NCBI GenBank assembly: GCA_944375745.1
Contig: CALWAV010000143.1
Coordinates: forward strand, 1-34,331
DNA from: an uncultured Merdimonas sp.
GTDB taxonomy: Bacteria; Bacillota; Clostridia; Lachnospirales; Lachnospiraceae
Length of the DNA stretch: 34,331 nt
Direction: 5' to 3'
Under the pieces are notes generated by a model that saw only the letters and a program-made list of their open reading frames with translations, was not told the origin of the DNA and made no database searches. Of the stretch, positions 8,208-17,324 are shown one piece after another (the first letter of the stretch is position 1; each line of letters opens with the position of its first letter). Made by a program: the position numbers and the translations under genes.

Positions 8208-8633
8208 TTACAGGCCGATCTTTCCGCTGTCCTTGCCGTTGATCACATAATATGCAGCCATATCCTCCGGCTTTACATAGAGATCCAGGCTCTTGATGGA
8301 AGATGCGCGGTGTCCGAGAGCAGTCCACTCCTCTGTAGCTTTCGCAACCAGATCTGCGGTTGGAATTTCCTTTCCTGCAAACTGAACATATATATTCTGA
8401 GTCACTGCAGGCTTTTCTGCCTTCACTGTCTTCTTTGCTGTTGTCTTCTTCGCCGCTGTTTTCTTTGGGGCTTCCGCCTTCTTCGCGGGCGCTGCCGCTT
8501 TTACGGGCTCCTCTGCCTTAACGGCCTCTGCGGGTTTCTCAGCCTTTACAGGCTCTTCTGTCTTCACCGGATCGCTTGTCACTGCGGTCGCTGCTGCCTT
8601 CTTCGTTGTCGCTGTTGCTTTTTTAGCAGTCAT
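8208..8633 (-). CDS. DUF6465 family protein with Ala/Lys-rich tail
   Basis: 141 residues. The start at 8633 (MTAKKATATTKK) is preceded by AGAGGAGG. Residues 1 to about 75 are low complexity, made of Ala, Lys, Pro, Thr, Glu and Val with repeats such as EPVKAEKPAEAVKAEEPVKA and KKTAAKKTTAKKTVKAEKPA, resembling histone H1-like or HU-extension tails. The last 65 residues form a compact domain (QNIYVQFAGKEIPTADLVAKATEEW...SLDLYVKPEDMAAYYVINGKDSGKIGL) that matches what I know as DUF6465, common in Lachnospiraceae. No function is established. The basic tail suggests nucleic-acid or cell-wall polymer contact, but no signal peptide is present, so it is cytoplasmic. Single gene with own promoter and terminator. 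Confidence 0.82.
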   Translation of the reverse strand: MTAKKATATTKKAAATAVTSDPVKTEEPVKAEKPAEAVKAEEPVKAAAPAKKAEAPKKTAAKKTTAKKTVKAEKPAVTQNIYVQFAGKEIPTADLVAKATEEWTALGHRASSIKSLDLYVKPEDMAAYYVINGKDSGKIGL

Positions 8634-8651
8634 AATAATCCTCCTCTGGTA

Positions 8652-8695
8652 CCGCGCCGCAGTACACGAATGCCTGTCCGTTCCCGCGCCGCAGT
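8652..8695 (-). repeat. Two 12-bp direct repeats in the DUF6465 leader
   Basis: CCGCGCCGCAGT occurs at 8652-8663 and 8684-8695 (plus-strand reading), 32 bases apart, between the promoter and the ribosome binding site. The GC-rich leader is unlike the AT-rich leaders nearby. Role unknown. Confidence 0.6.
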
Positions 8696-8718
8696 GCAAT
8701 GAAACTTTTGACAGACTC

Positions 8719-8747
8719 ATTATAGAGCATTTTTCCAGTTAATGCAA
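8719..8747 (-). promoter_or_regulatory. Promoter of the DUF6465 gene
   Basis: Minus strand perfect -10 TATAAT (8719-8724), 17-base spacer, weak -35 TTGCAT (8742-8747). Confidence 0.72.
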
Positions 8748-8771
8748 GAATGTTCTTATTTTTTATTCAAT

Positions 8772-10007
8772 TCAGACAAGAGAATGAATAAAAAGGCCGC
8801 TGCGGAGCTTGGGCTCAAACCAGGTGGATTTGGGCGGCATCAGCCTTCCCGCGTCAGCCACCGCAAAAAGCTCGCTGATAGATGTGGGATACATGGCAAA
8901 GGCTGCCTTCATATCCGTATGTACCCGCCGTTCCAGCTCGGAAAGCCCCCGGATTCCTCCTACGAAGTCAATCCTCTTATCCGTCTTCGGATCATGGATT
9001 CCCAGCACCGGCTCCAGAATTCTGTTCTGCAGAATGGATACATCCAGTCCTTCTACCGGATCGGAAGACGCATACTGAGGCTTCAGTGTGAGAAGATACC
9101 ACTGATCCTCCAGAAACAGGGATATCTGTCCCTTCTTCTCCGGGTGCGCCGCTTTTTCCAGCTTCTGTACCTCAAAAACTTCCTCCACACAGCCTAAAAA
9201 CTCTTCCGCCGTCAGGCCGTTCAGGTCACGGACTACCCGGTTGTAGTCCATAATCATCAGCTCGTCATCCGGGAAAATCACAGAAAGGAAATAATTGAAG
9301 GCCTCTTCTCCCGTATAACCCGGATTCTCTTCCCGTCTCTTCAAGCCTACCCGCACCGCAGAAGCGGCCCGGTGGTGGCCATCCGCAATATACAGGGCAT
9401 CCATATCCGCAAATGTTTTTTGAATGGTCCGAATCTCTTCTTCCCCGTCAATTTTCCAGCCCCGGTGGCGGATTCCATCTTCTGACACAAAATCGAAGAG
9501 AGGCGCTTTCTGCTTCTCCTGTTCTGTCAGCTCTTTTAATATCTTCTCGCTCCGGTAAGCCAGGAAAATCGGTCCCGTCTGGGCATTGCACACATCCACA
9601 TGGCGGACTCTGTCTTCTTCCTTTTCCCGCCTGGTGTTTTCATGCTTTTTGATGCGTCCTTCCAGGTAATCGTCCACGGACGCGCAGGCAGTAATCCCCG
9701 TCTGGCTGCGGCCGTTCATGGTCAGCTCGTAGAGATAATAGCAGGGTGCGTCATCCTGCACAAAATCTCCCTTTTCCACCATGCCCCAGAGCAGCTCCCG
9801 AGCCTTATCATAGACCCGGCTGTCGTAAAGATCCGTGCCTTCCGGAAGCTGCGTCTCTGCCCGGTCAATCCGCAGAAAGCTTAAAGGCCTGCCTTTGACA
9901 GCTTCTCTGGCTTCAGCGCTGCTGTATACATCATAGGGAAGGGCCGCGATGTCCGCCTCTTTTCCCGCTGCGGGCCGGATTGCGGGAAAGGGCCTAATGT
10001 CAGCCAT
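8772..10007 (-). CDS. DUF1015 family protein
   Basis: 411 residues, soluble. The N-terminus MADIRPFPAIRPAAGKEADIAALPYDVYSSAEAREA is the DUF1015 opening; the central YIADGHHRAASAVRVG is the conserved His-rich motif. SVIFPDDELMIMDYNRVVRDL and the C-terminal FVGGIRGLSELERRV follow. The start codon overlaps the serA stop by one base (TGATG), so it is translationally coupled. In clostridia this family is regularly found as the third gene of serC-serA operons, which points to a role tied to serine or phosphoserine metabolism. The step is not known to me; the missing phosphoserine phosphatase of such operons is a possible idea, without proof. No clear intrinsic terminator follows. Confidence 0.88.
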   Translation of the reverse strand: MADIRPFPAIRPAAGKEADIAALPYDVYSSAEAREAVKGRPLSFLRIDRAETQLPEGTDLYDSRVYDKARELLWGMVEKGDFVQDDAPCYYLYELTMNGRSQTGITACASVDDYLEGRIKKHENTRREKEEDRVRHVDVCNAQTGPIFLAYRSEKILKELTEQEKQKAPLFDFVSEDGIRHRGWKIDGEEEIRTIQKTFADMDALYIADGHHRAASAVRVGLKRREENPGYTGEEAFNYFLSVIFPDDELMIMDYNRVVRDLNGLTAEEFLGCVEEVFEVQKLEKAAHPEKKGQISLFLEDQWYLLTLKPQYASSDPVEGLDVSILQNRILEPVLGIHDPKTDKRIDFVGGIRGLSELERRVHTDMKAAFAMYPTSISELFAVADAGRLMPPKSTWFEPKLRSGLFIHSLV

Positions 10008-11170
10008 CAGCAGATTACCCTGACTTTCAGAACGCCTTCCACAGCCTTCAGGCGCTCTACCAGCTGAGGACTTGCCGCCGTCTCCAGATCAAACATGGAG
10101 TAGGCGTAATCTCCGCGGCTCTTATTTGTCATGTTTCCAATGTTATAATTCTCCTGGCCGAGAATGGTGGTAAACTGGCTCAGCATGTTCTTCACATTTC
10201 TGTGGCAGATGGCAATTCTTGCCGGATAGCTGGGGATTCCCATATCGCAGTCCGGATAGTTTACAGAATTTTTAATATTGCCGTGCTCCAGATAGCAGCG
10301 GACTTCCTTTACTGCCATACGCGCGCAGTTCTCCTCGGCCTCCTCTGTGGACGCGCCCAGATGGGGAATCACAATAGCTCCCTTGGCTCCGGCAGTGGTG
10401 GGATTCGGGAAATCGCTCACATATCTCTTTACCTTGCCCTTTTTCAGAGCCAGCACTACAGCATCCTCGTCCACCAGCAGATCCCGGGCAAAATTCAGGA
10501 TCACGACTCCGTCCTTCATCTTCTCGATAGCTTCCGCGTTTATCATTTTGCGGGTGCTTTCAAGAAGGGGCACATGGATGGTAATATAATCGCACTGCTT
10601 GTAGATTTCATCCACATTGGTGATATGCTGAATGCTTCTGGAAAGGTTCCATGCCGCGTCCACGGAAATATAGGGATCGTATCCCAGCACTTCCATGCCC
10701 AGATGGGCAGCCGTGTTCGCCACCTTCACACCGATAGCACCAAGGCCGATGATTCCCAGCTTCTTTCCCAGAATCTCATGGCCTGCGAACTGCTTTTTCT
10801 GCTTTTCCGCCAGCTTGGAGATTTCCTCATTCATACGCTCAGACTGCACCCAGTTCACACCGCCGATAATGTCTCTGGCTGCCAGCAGAAGGCCCGCAAT
10901 CACCAGCTCCTTTACACCGTTGGAATTTGCCCCCGGCGTATTGAACACCACGATTCCCTGCTCCGCGCATTTTCCGAGCGGGATATTGTTTACTCCCGCT
11001 CCGGCGCGGGCGATAGTCTTCAAGTTCTCCGGAAATTCCATATCATGAAGAGCGGCGCTTCTTACCAGAAGAGCGTCAGCCTCCTCTATATTCTCTGTCT
11101 GCGCGTAATCCCGGGTAAAATGATCCAGTCCGAACTGCGCAATCTGATTCATGCATTTGTACTGATACAT
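10007..11170 (-). CDS. serA: D-3-phosphoglycerate dehydrogenase, ACT-domain form
   Basis: 387 residues, a short form. It catalyses the first step of serine synthesis, 3-phosphoglycerate to 3-phosphohydroxypyruvate with NAD. The NAD-binding GLGAIG is at 142-147; ITIHVPLLESTRKMI, catalytic Arg229 (NFARD) and catalytic His270 (PHLGAST) are visible. The C-terminal 55 residues form an ACT-like domain (YNIGNMTNKSRGDYAYSMFDLE), usually the serine feedback site. Odd points: ARD replaces the usual ARG, and the Glu of the DVFxxEP segment is not seen (it reads SDFPNPTT). It starts 2 bases after serC and shares one base with the DUF1015 gene. The operon partner serC makes the assignment firm. Confidence 0.93.
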   Translation of the reverse strand: MYQYKCMNQIAQFGLDHFTRDYAQTENIEEADALLVRSAALHDMEFPENLKTIARAGAGVNNIPLGKCAEQGIVVFNTPGANSNGVKELVIAGLLLAARDIIGGVNWVQSERMNEEISKLAEKQKKQFAGHEILGKKLGIIGLGAIGVKVANTAAHLGMEVLGYDPYISVDAAWNLSRSIQHITNVDEIYKQCDYITIHVPLLESTRKMINAEAIEKMKDGVVILNFARDLLVDEDAVVLALKKGKVKRYVSDFPNPTTAGAKGAIVIPHLGASTEEAEENCARMAVKEVRCYLEHGNIKNSVNYPDCDMGIPSYPARIAICHRNVKNMLSQFTTILGQENYNIGNMTNKSRGDYAYSMFDLETAASPQLVERLKAVEGVLKVRVIC

Positions 11171-11172
11171 GC

Positions 11173-12252
11173 TTAGTTCTCCTCCTCAAACTTCTTCATG
11201 AACTCCACAAGAGCCTTCACGCCCTCCAGAGGCATCGCATTGTAAATGCTGGCGCGCATACCGCCTACTGTTCTGTGGCCTTTCAGATTTACAAAACCTG
11301 CCGTTTCTGCTTCCTTTACAAACTTTGCGTCCAGCTCCTTATCGCCCGTCACAAAAGGCACGTTCATGATGGAACGGTCCTCTTTGCGCACGGTTCCCCG
11401 GAACAGACGGCTGCTGTCCAGATAATCATAAAGCACTGCCGCCTTTTCCTCATTTCTTGCCTTCATGGCTTCCAGGCCGCCCTGTTTCTTCAGCCATTTG
11501 AAGACCTTTCCGCACATGTAAATGCAGTAGGTGTTCGGCGTATTGTAAAGGGAATTGGCGTCTGCATGAATCTTATATTTCATATAGGTAGGTGTATAAG
11601 GCAGGGTATCCTCCGTAATCAGGTCATCACGGATAATGACGATAGCCATGCCGGCTGGCCCGATATTTTTCTGCACGCCGCCGTAAATCAGGCCATATTT
11701 GGTCACATCCACCGGCTCAGACAGGAAACAGGAGGAGACATCGGATACCAGAATCTTTCCCTTGGTATTCGGCAGTGTGTGGTACTTGGTTCCGTAAATC
11801 GTATTATTTTCACAGATATACACATAATCCGCGTCGGGACTGATAGGCAGATCCGAGCAGTCCGGAATATAGGAAAAGGTCTGATCCTCCGAGGAAGCGA
11901 CTGTATTTGCCTTTCCGTAAATCTGTGCTTCCTTAAAGGCCTTCTTTGCCCACTGTCCGGTGATAATATAATCCGCCACACGATTCTTCATCAGATTCAT
12001 GGGAATAGCCGCAAACTGAAGGTGTGCTCCTCCCTGCATAAACAGAACCTTGTAATTATCCGGAATCTGCATCAGATCCTTCAGGTCCTGCTCCGCCTCG
12101 TTCAGAATATCCTCGAATACCTTGGAACGGTGGGACATCTCCATAACGGACATTCCCGTTCCACGGTAATCCAGCATCTCATCGGCTGCTTCCTTCAGCA
12201 CTTCCTCAGGCAGAACCGCAGGGCCCGCTGAAAAATTGTACACACGACTCAT
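11173..12252 (-). CDS. serC: Phosphoserine aminotransferase
   Basis: 359 residues, normal length. PLP-dependent; converts 3-phosphohydroxypyruvate and glutamate to phosphoserine and 2-oxoglutarate. YNFSAGPAVLPEEVL opens the protein, GTGMSVMEMSHRS and FMQGGAHLQFAAIPMNL follow, the PLP Lys is Lys195 in YGGVQKNIGPAG, and HRTVGGMRASIYNAMP is near the end. The start has GAGGAGGAATG upstream. First gene of serC-serA-DUF1015, behind a near-consensus promoter. Confidence 0.98.
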   Translation of the reverse strand: MSRVYNFSAGPAVLPEEVLKEAADEMLDYRGTGMSVMEMSHRSKVFEDILNEAEQDLKDLMQIPDNYKVLFMQGGAHLQFAAIPMNLMKNRVADYIITGQWAKKAFKEAQIYGKANTVASSEDQTFSYIPDCSDLPISPDADYVYICENNTIYGTKYHTLPNTKGKILVSDVSSCFLSEPVDVTKYGLIYGGVQKNIGPAGMAIVIIRDDLITEDTLPYTPTYMKYKIHADANSLYNTPNTYCIYMCGKVFKWLKKQGGLEAMKARNEEKAAVLYDYLDSSRLFRGTVRKEDRSIMNVPFVTGDKELDAKFVKEAETAGFVNLKGHRTVGGMRASIYNAMPLEGVKALVEFMKKFEEEN

Positions 12253-12291
12253 TTTTTCATTCCTCCTCTTTCACTGACTGTTTCTCCTGTT

Positions 12292-12320
12292 ATTCTATTC
12301 TTTTGTTAATGTTTTGTCAA
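12292..12320 (-). promoter_or_regulatory. serC operon promoter
   Basis: Minus strand TTGACA (12315-12320), 17 bases, TAGAAT (12292-12297). Just upstream is an inverted repeat GGCCAT/ATGGCC (12329-12353) without a T run; it could be the weak 3' end of the preceding gene or a regulator site. Confidence 0.85.
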
Positions 12321-12367
12321 TTCCATAGGGCCATTTCCTTTGATTTTATGGCCTTCTGGAACTGTTT

Positions 12368-13726
12368 TTAATAATACAGCACTACCGGCGTTCCGGAATC
12401 CATATTCTCAAAAATCACCTTCATAGCCGAAGGGGGCGTATTGACGCAGCCATGGGAGCCGCCTGTCAGATAAACGGTTCCTCCAAACTCCCTTCTCCAG
12501 CTGGCGTCATGGATTCCGTAATTTCCATAGAAGGGCATCCAGTATTTCACCGGAGTGGCGTAGTCGTCGCCTCTGAGCACCGCGTCCCGATCCTTATACT
12601 GAATAGCGGCTACCATGGAAGGCGTTCCATAATTCCGGCTGATATTTCCTGTCACCACATCTGTGTCAATCAGAAGAGAACCGTTCTTATAAGCCCACAT
12701 ATGCTGAGCGCCCATATCCACCTCGATATAAGTGTTTCCGATATCGTTAAGCCCGCCCCAGGCTTTTGCCTGATGGGACCAGGCCGGCTCCCGGGAGGCT
12801 GTCTCGCCATTTTCCACGGAAGCAAGCAGAGCGGCTGCCTCTGTCTCCTGATCGATCTGCCAGCCATAGTTTCCGCCGCTGACCGTAATCGTGCCCCGCA
12901 GAGTACTGTTGAAGGAACGTTTCTTTTTATAGGTGTCATGCCGGTCTGCCAGCTCAGCGATCCAATCCTTTACAGCCTCCTCATTCAGGGACGCCTCATA
13001 GCCCTCCATATTGACAAAACCGGAAACTACTGAGCTGTCCACCACCTCGGTCTCAGTACCGAATTCATAGGTCACCTCTGTGCTAAACCATTTATCCAGC
13101 TTTGCGGTAAGCTCTGTGATCTTCGGAGAGTCAGAAGCCACGGAGGGCTCCTCATAGCAGCCCGTTTCCTCCAAATCAAGCTCCGGAGAAAGGGCCTGCG
13201 CCGCTCCGCGGATCTGTTCTTCCAGCACATCCTCCTTTATCTTGGAACCCTGCTGTTCCGGGATAAGCTCATAGCCGTCCCCTGTCAGCTCCACCCGCGC
13301 ATCCTCAGGCTGCTCTCCATCCTGCACGCAGGAAAGACTGGAAACCGTGTTCTGAAATGTATCTTCGTCCACTGCGATATCCGGGGCAATCTGGTAATAA
13401 TCCTGCTGCCAGAACATCCGCGGCCACAGAAAACCATTCTGAATTCTCTTATCCTTCTTCACATTTTCGGTCTCGGAAAAGCTCATTCCCAGCTGCTCTG
13501 CTGTCAGGGTTTCCTCTGTGCCGCCCCGCTCTTTCAAAGTCAGGCTGTAGCTTTCCGCCTGTTCGAGAATCAGGCTGTTCACCTGTTTTACCGTAAGAAA
13601 TTCCGCATTTTCTCCGTTTACGACAGTTCCCATAAAAAAGTGTTCCATAAAATAAACGGAAACTGCCAGATAGATCAGTAAAATTCCTGCCAGCACCCAG
13701 AGATACCAGCGCATACGCTTCAACAT
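12368..13726 (-). CDS. L,D-transpeptidase (YkuD) with peptidoglycan-binding domain
   Basis: 452 residues. One N-terminal membrane anchor (about 6-28, WYLWVLAGILLIYLAVSVYFM), then an extracellular region with a PG_binding_4-like module (GYEASLNEEAVKDWIAELADRHDTYKKKR), and the YkuD catalytic domain at the C-terminus. Catalytic residues are in GIHDASWRREFGG and TGGSHGCVNTPPSAM, with His425 and Cys427. The enzyme forms 3-3 crosslinks or attaches proteins to peptidoglycan at the outer membrane face. It lies 21 bases after ilvB on the same strand with its own GGAGAAC site, so it is probably transcribed from the leuB promoter, an odd partner for amino acid genes. Confidence 0.94.
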   Translation of the reverse strand: MLKRMRWYLWVLAGILLIYLAVSVYFMEHFFMGTVVNGENAEFLTVKQVNSLILEQAESYSLTLKERGGTEETLTAEQLGMSFSETENVKKDKRIQNGFLWPRMFWQQDYYQIAPDIAVDEDTFQNTVSSLSCVQDGEQPEDARVELTGDGYELIPEQQGSKIKEDVLEEQIRGAAQALSPELDLEETGCYEEPSVASDSPKITELTAKLDKWFSTEVTYEFGTETEVVDSSVVSGFVNMEGYEASLNEEAVKDWIAELADRHDTYKKKRSFNSTLRGTITVSGGNYGWQIDQETEAAALLASVENGETASREPAWSHQAKAWGGLNDIGNTYIEVDMGAQHMWAYKNGSLLIDTDVVTGNISRNYGTPSMVAAIQYKDRDAVLRGDDYATPVKYWMPFYGNYGIHDASWRREFGGTVYLTGGSHGCVNTPPSAMKVIFENMDSGTPVVLYY

Positions 13727-13747
13727 TTTAAGTGTTCTCCATTATCC

Positions 13748-15433
13748 TTATTTATTTTCTTTTGTCAGATCGTCCGCGTCAAAGGTCGCTTCCAGAGGAG
13801 CTCCTGCCGGCATCATCGGAAATACCTTGTCATCACTGTCGATGATGCAGTCGATCACAACCGGACGTCCCATGGCAATGGCCTTTTCCAGGGCGGGAGC
13901 CACTTCCTCCCGTCTGGTGACCCGCATGCCTTCCGCACCCATGGCCTCCGCCAGCTTTACGAAATCAACATTGTCCTCAAGGACTGTGGCGGAATAACGC
14001 TTTCCGTAGAAAAGCGTCTGCCACTGGCGCACCATGCCCAGCACATGATTGTTCAGCACAAGCTGAATCACCGGGATATTATAGCGGGCCGCTGTGGCAA
14101 TCTCATTCATATTCATGCGGAAGCAGCCGTCTCCGGCCACATTAACCACCAGCTTATCCGGGCGTCCCAGCTTGGCTCCAAGGCTTGCTCCCAGTCCGTA
14201 GCCCATGGTTCCGAGGCCGCCGGAGGTCAGGAATGTCCTGGGCTCCTTGTATTTATAATACTGGGCAGCCCACATCTGATTCTGTCCCACCTCTGTGACA
14301 ATCAGAGCGTCTCCCTTGGTAACGCGGTAAAGCTCCTGAAGCACATAGGGGCCTGTCAGGCGGTCTTCCTCAAATTTCAGAGGATATTTGTTCTTCAGCT
14401 CATTGATTTCATTCAGCCATTCCTTATGCTCTTTCTCCGGCAGACGGGGATTCAGCATCTGAAGCACAGACTTCACATCGCCGATGATGCTGCTGTCTAC
14501 CACCACATTTTTATTAATCTCCGCCGGATCAATATCAATCTGCAGAATTTTGGCCTTCTTGGCAAACCGGCTGGTATCTCCGGTTACACGGTCACTGAAT
14601 CTGGCCCCGATGGTAACCAGAAGATCACAGTGGGCCACGCCAAAATTGGAGGCCTTGGTGCCGTGCATGCCCAGCATGCCGGTATACAGCGGATCCTCTC
14701 CCGGAAATACGCCTTTTCCCATCAGAGAGTCACAGACAGGCGCCTGAAGCTTGTGGGCAAGCTCTGCCACTTCTCTGGAAGCCCCCGAGATGGCCGCGCC
14801 GCCGCCTACAAAAATGAAAGGACGGCTCGCCTTTGTAATCATCTCCACCGCGCGGTCCAAATCCTCTTCCCGAATGGTATCTGTCACACGGACCACCGGT
14901 TCGGGCTCTCTGCGCTCATACTCTGTCTTGGCCCCTGTGACATTTTTCGTAATGTCCACCAGAACCGGGCCGGGACGGCCGCTGCGTGCGATATGAAAGG
15001 CTCTTCTGAGAACCGGAGCCAGCATTTCCACTTCTTTCACGATAAAATTATGCTTCGTCACCGGCATGGTGATTCCGGCAATATCTACCTCCTGGAAAGA
15101 GTCTCTTCCCAGAAGTCCCCTTCCTACGTTTGCCGTAATGGCCACAATCGGAACAGAATCCATATAGGCTGTGGCAATCCCCGTCACGAGATTCGTAGCT
15201 CCAGGACCTGAGGTCGCCATGCATACGCCCACCTTTCCCGTAGCACGGGCATAGCCGTCCGCCGCATGGGAGGCTCCCTGCTCATGGGATGTCAGGATGT
15301 GGCGGATCTCACCGCTGTGCTTATATAACGCGTCATAGACATCCAGAATCGCTCCTCCCGGATATCCGAATACCGTGTCCACTCCCTGTTCCTTCAGACA
15401 CTCAATTACAATTTCCGCTCCTGTCAGCTGCAT
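13748..15433 (-). CDS. ilvB: Acetolactate synthase large subunit
   Basis: 561 residues. It joins two pyruvates, or pyruvate and 2-oxobutyrate, in the first common step of Val/Leu/Ile synthesis, using TPP. Glu51 (SHEQGASHAADGYARATG) is the TPP-activating residue. The TPP/Mg site runs from GDG (434-436) to NN (461-462). RFSDRVTGD and GMLGMHGT are typical of the FAD-containing anabolic enzyme. GGGGAGATG precedes the start. No small regulatory subunit (ilvN) is adjacent; the next gene is an L,D-transpeptidase. The subunit may be elsewhere or absent. Confidence 0.96.
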   Translation of the reverse strand: MQLTGAEIVIECLKEQGVDTVFGYPGGAILDVYDALYKHSGEIRHILTSHEQGASHAADGYARATGKVGVCMATSGPGATNLVTGIATAYMDSVPIVAITANVGRGLLGRDSFQEVDIAGITMPVTKHNFIVKEVEMLAPVLRRAFHIARSGRPGPVLVDITKNVTGAKTEYERREPEPVVRVTDTIREEDLDRAVEMITKASRPFIFVGGGAAISGASREVAELAHKLQAPVCDSLMGKGVFPGEDPLYTGMLGMHGTKASNFGVAHCDLLVTIGARFSDRVTGDTSRFAKKAKILQIDIDPAEINKNVVVDSSIIGDVKSVLQMLNPRLPEKEHKEWLNEINELKNKYPLKFEEDRLTGPYVLQELYRVTKGDALIVTEVGQNQMWAAQYYKYKEPRTFLTSGGLGTMGYGLGASLGAKLGRPDKLVVNVAGDGCFRMNMNEIATAARYNIPVIQLVLNNHVLGMVRQWQTLFYGKRYSATVLEDNVDFVKLAEAMGAEGMRVTRREEVAPALEKAIAMGRPVVIDCIIDSDDKVFPMMPAGAPLEATFDADDLTKENK

Positions 15434-15527
15434 ATTTCATCTCCCCATTCTCTTATCTATTTTCAGCGGCCGCCCGGAAGGACAGCCGCCCCACTCTCCT
15501 CCGTTCTGTAAAAACCTCTTCCGATCT

Positions 15528-17189
15528 TTACAGCTCCAGAATCGCTCCGCGGTTTCCGGAGGTAACCATCTTGGCGTAGCGGGCCAGGTAGCCTGTGGTC
15601 ACCTTCGGCTCTCTGGGCTGCCACTTTGCCTTTCTGGCTGCCAGCTCTTCCTCGGACACCAGAAGCTCCAGCTTATTGTTCGGAATATCAATCAGAATCC
15701 GGTCGCCCTCTTCCACCAGAGCAATCGGTCCGCCTACAGCGGCTTCCGGTGATACATGACCGATGGAAGCTCCTCTGGAGGCTCCGCTGAAGCGGCCGTC
15801 TGTAATCAGGGCTACTGTGGAGCCAAGACCCATACCTGCAATGGCAGAAGTAGGATTCAGCATCTCACGCATGCCCGGGCCGCCTTTGGGGCCTTCATAG
15901 CGGATGACAACCACATCGCCTGCCACGATCTTTCCGCCCTTGATGGCGTCGATAGCATCTTCCTCGCAGTCAAAGACACGAGCCGGTCCCTCATGAACCA
16001 TCATCTCCGGCACAACAGCAGAACGCTTCACCACTGCCGTATCCGGCGCCAGATTTCCTTTCAGGACAGCGATTCCGCCAATCTCACTGTAGGGATTATC
16101 AATGGGACGAATTACTTCCGGATTTTTATTGACGCAGCCTGCGATATTTTCTCCCACAGTCTTTCCGGTTACAGTCATCAGATCTGTATACAGAAGTCCC
16201 TTTTTGTTCAGCTCGTTCATAACAGCATAGACGCCGCCTGCCTCGTTCAAATCCTCAATGTAGGTAGGACCTGCCGGCGCCAGATGGCACAGGTTCGGAG
16301 TCTTTGCGCTCATCTCATTGGCAATCTCCATATTCAGCTCTACCCCTGCCTCATGGGCGATGGCCGGAAGATGCAGCATACTGTTCGTGGAGCAGCCAAG
16401 AGCCATATCTACGGTCAGCGCGTTCAGGAATGCCTTCTCTGTCATAATGTCTCTGGGACGGATATTCTTTTTCAGAAGCTCCATCACCTGCATGCCCGCG
16501 TGCTTTGCCAGCTTGATTCGCTCAGAATATACGGCCGGAATCGTTCCGTTGCCCTTCAGGCCCATGCCGAGAGCTTCTGTCAGGCAGTTCATGCTGTTGG
16601 CCGTATACATGCCGGAGCAGGATCCGCAGGTCGGACATACCTTTTCCTCAAATTCACGCACATCTTCTTCTGTCATTGTGCCTGCCGCATAAGCGCCCAC
16701 AGCTTCAAACATGCTGGAAAGGCTGCGCTTCTGTCCCTTCACATGGCCTGCCAGCATGGGGCCGCCGCTGACGAAAACAGTCGGCACATTGATGCGGGCC
16801 GCTGCCATCAGAAGTCCGGGCACATTCTTGTCGCAGTTGGGCACCATCACAAGAGCGTCAAACTGATGGGCCATAGCCATCGCTTCCGTGGAGTCTGCAA
16901 TCAAATCTCTGGTCACCAGGGAATACTTCATTCCCACATGTCCCATGGCAATACCATCACAGACCGCGATAGCCGGAAATACGATAGGCGTTCCGCCTGC
17001 CATGGCTACACCCATTTTTACCGCTTCCACAATTTTATCCAGATTCATGTGGCCAGGAACAATCTCATTATAGGAGCTTACAATACCTACCAGCGGCCGG
17101 TCCATCTCCTCCTGGGTCATGCCCAGCGCGTTAAACAGACTTCTGTGGGGAGCCTGCTGCATTCCCTTTGTTACTGCGTCACTTCTCAT
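15528..17189 (-). CDS. ilvD: Dihydroxy-acid dehydratase
   Basis: 553 residues. It dehydrates dihydroxy acids to 2-oxo acids, the third step of Val/Ile synthesis, with an Fe-S cluster. Cluster-type cysteines are Cys119 (PNCDKNVPG) and Cys191 ([24 protein letters not shown]). The first site reads YNEIVPGH rather than PCN, as in the oxygen-labile E. coli-type enzymes. GRFSGASRG near the C-terminus is conserved. AGGAGGATG precedes the start. It lies between leuB and ilvB on the same strand with gaps of 135 and 94 bases that contain small stem-loops but no clear terminator. Confidence 0.97.
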   Translation of the reverse strand: MRSDAVTKGMQQAPHRSLFNALGMTQEEMDRPLVGIVSSYNEIVPGHMNLDKIVEAVKMGVAMAGGTPIVFPAIAVCDGIAMGHVGMKYSLVTRDLIADSTEAMAMAHQFDALVMVPNCDKNVPGLLMAAARINVPTVFVSGGPMLAGHVKGQKRSLSSMFEAVGAYAAGTMTEEDVREFEEKVCPTCGSCSGMYTANSMNCLTEALGMGLKGNGTIPAVYSERIKLAKHAGMQVMELLKKNIRPRDIMTEKAFLNALTVDMALGCSTNSMLHLPAIAHEAGVELNMEIANEMSAKTPNLCHLAPAGPTYIEDLNEAGGVYAVMNELNKKGLLYTDLMTVTGKTVGENIAGCVNKNPEVIRPIDNPYSEIGGIAVLKGNLAPDTAVVKRSAVVPEMMVHEGPARVFDCEEDAIDAIKGGKIVAGDVVVIRYEGPKGGPGMREMLNPTSAIAGMGLGSTVALITDGRFSGASRGASIGHVSPEAAVGGPIALVEEGDRILIDIPNNKLELLVSEEELAARKAKWQPREPKVTTGYLARYAKMVTSGNRGAILEL

Positions 17190-17232
17190 ACCTGTACATC
17201 CTCCTTTTCCATTTCTGTATATCTGCAGGAAG

Positions 17233-17250
17233 CGCCGGCTCTCTCCGGCG
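17233..17250 (-). repeat. Small perfect stem-loop between leuB and ilvD
   Basis: Arms CGCCGG and CCGGCG with a 6-base loop. A second hairpin with AATTCC and CGGAATT-type arms lies right after the leuB stop (about 17298-17322). Neither has a T run on the minus strand, so they look like processing or stabilising elements within the operon. Confidence 0.45.
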
Positions 17251-17324
17251 TTTCCCTGTGATTTTCTGACTTCCCGGGATACTCTGTTTTTCCTGTAATT
17301 CCCGGTTCTCCGGAATTTCTTCTG

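Noticed and set aside
12329..12353. Terminator after the L,D-transpeptidase gene
   Set aside because: GGCCAT/ATGGCC pairs over a 13-base loop but no T run follows on the minus strand; it is mentioned only beside the serC promoter.
15516..15527. CTCTTCCGATCT equals 12 bases of a common Illumina adapter
   Set aside because: The match stops after 12 bases, runs directly into the intact ilvD stop codon, and lies inside continuous sequence between ilvD and ilvB. Chance, or at most worth a read check.
15756..17261. 501-codon plus-strand open frame
   Set aside because: Antisense to ilvD, with low-quality His/Gln/Arg-rich translation and no family motif.
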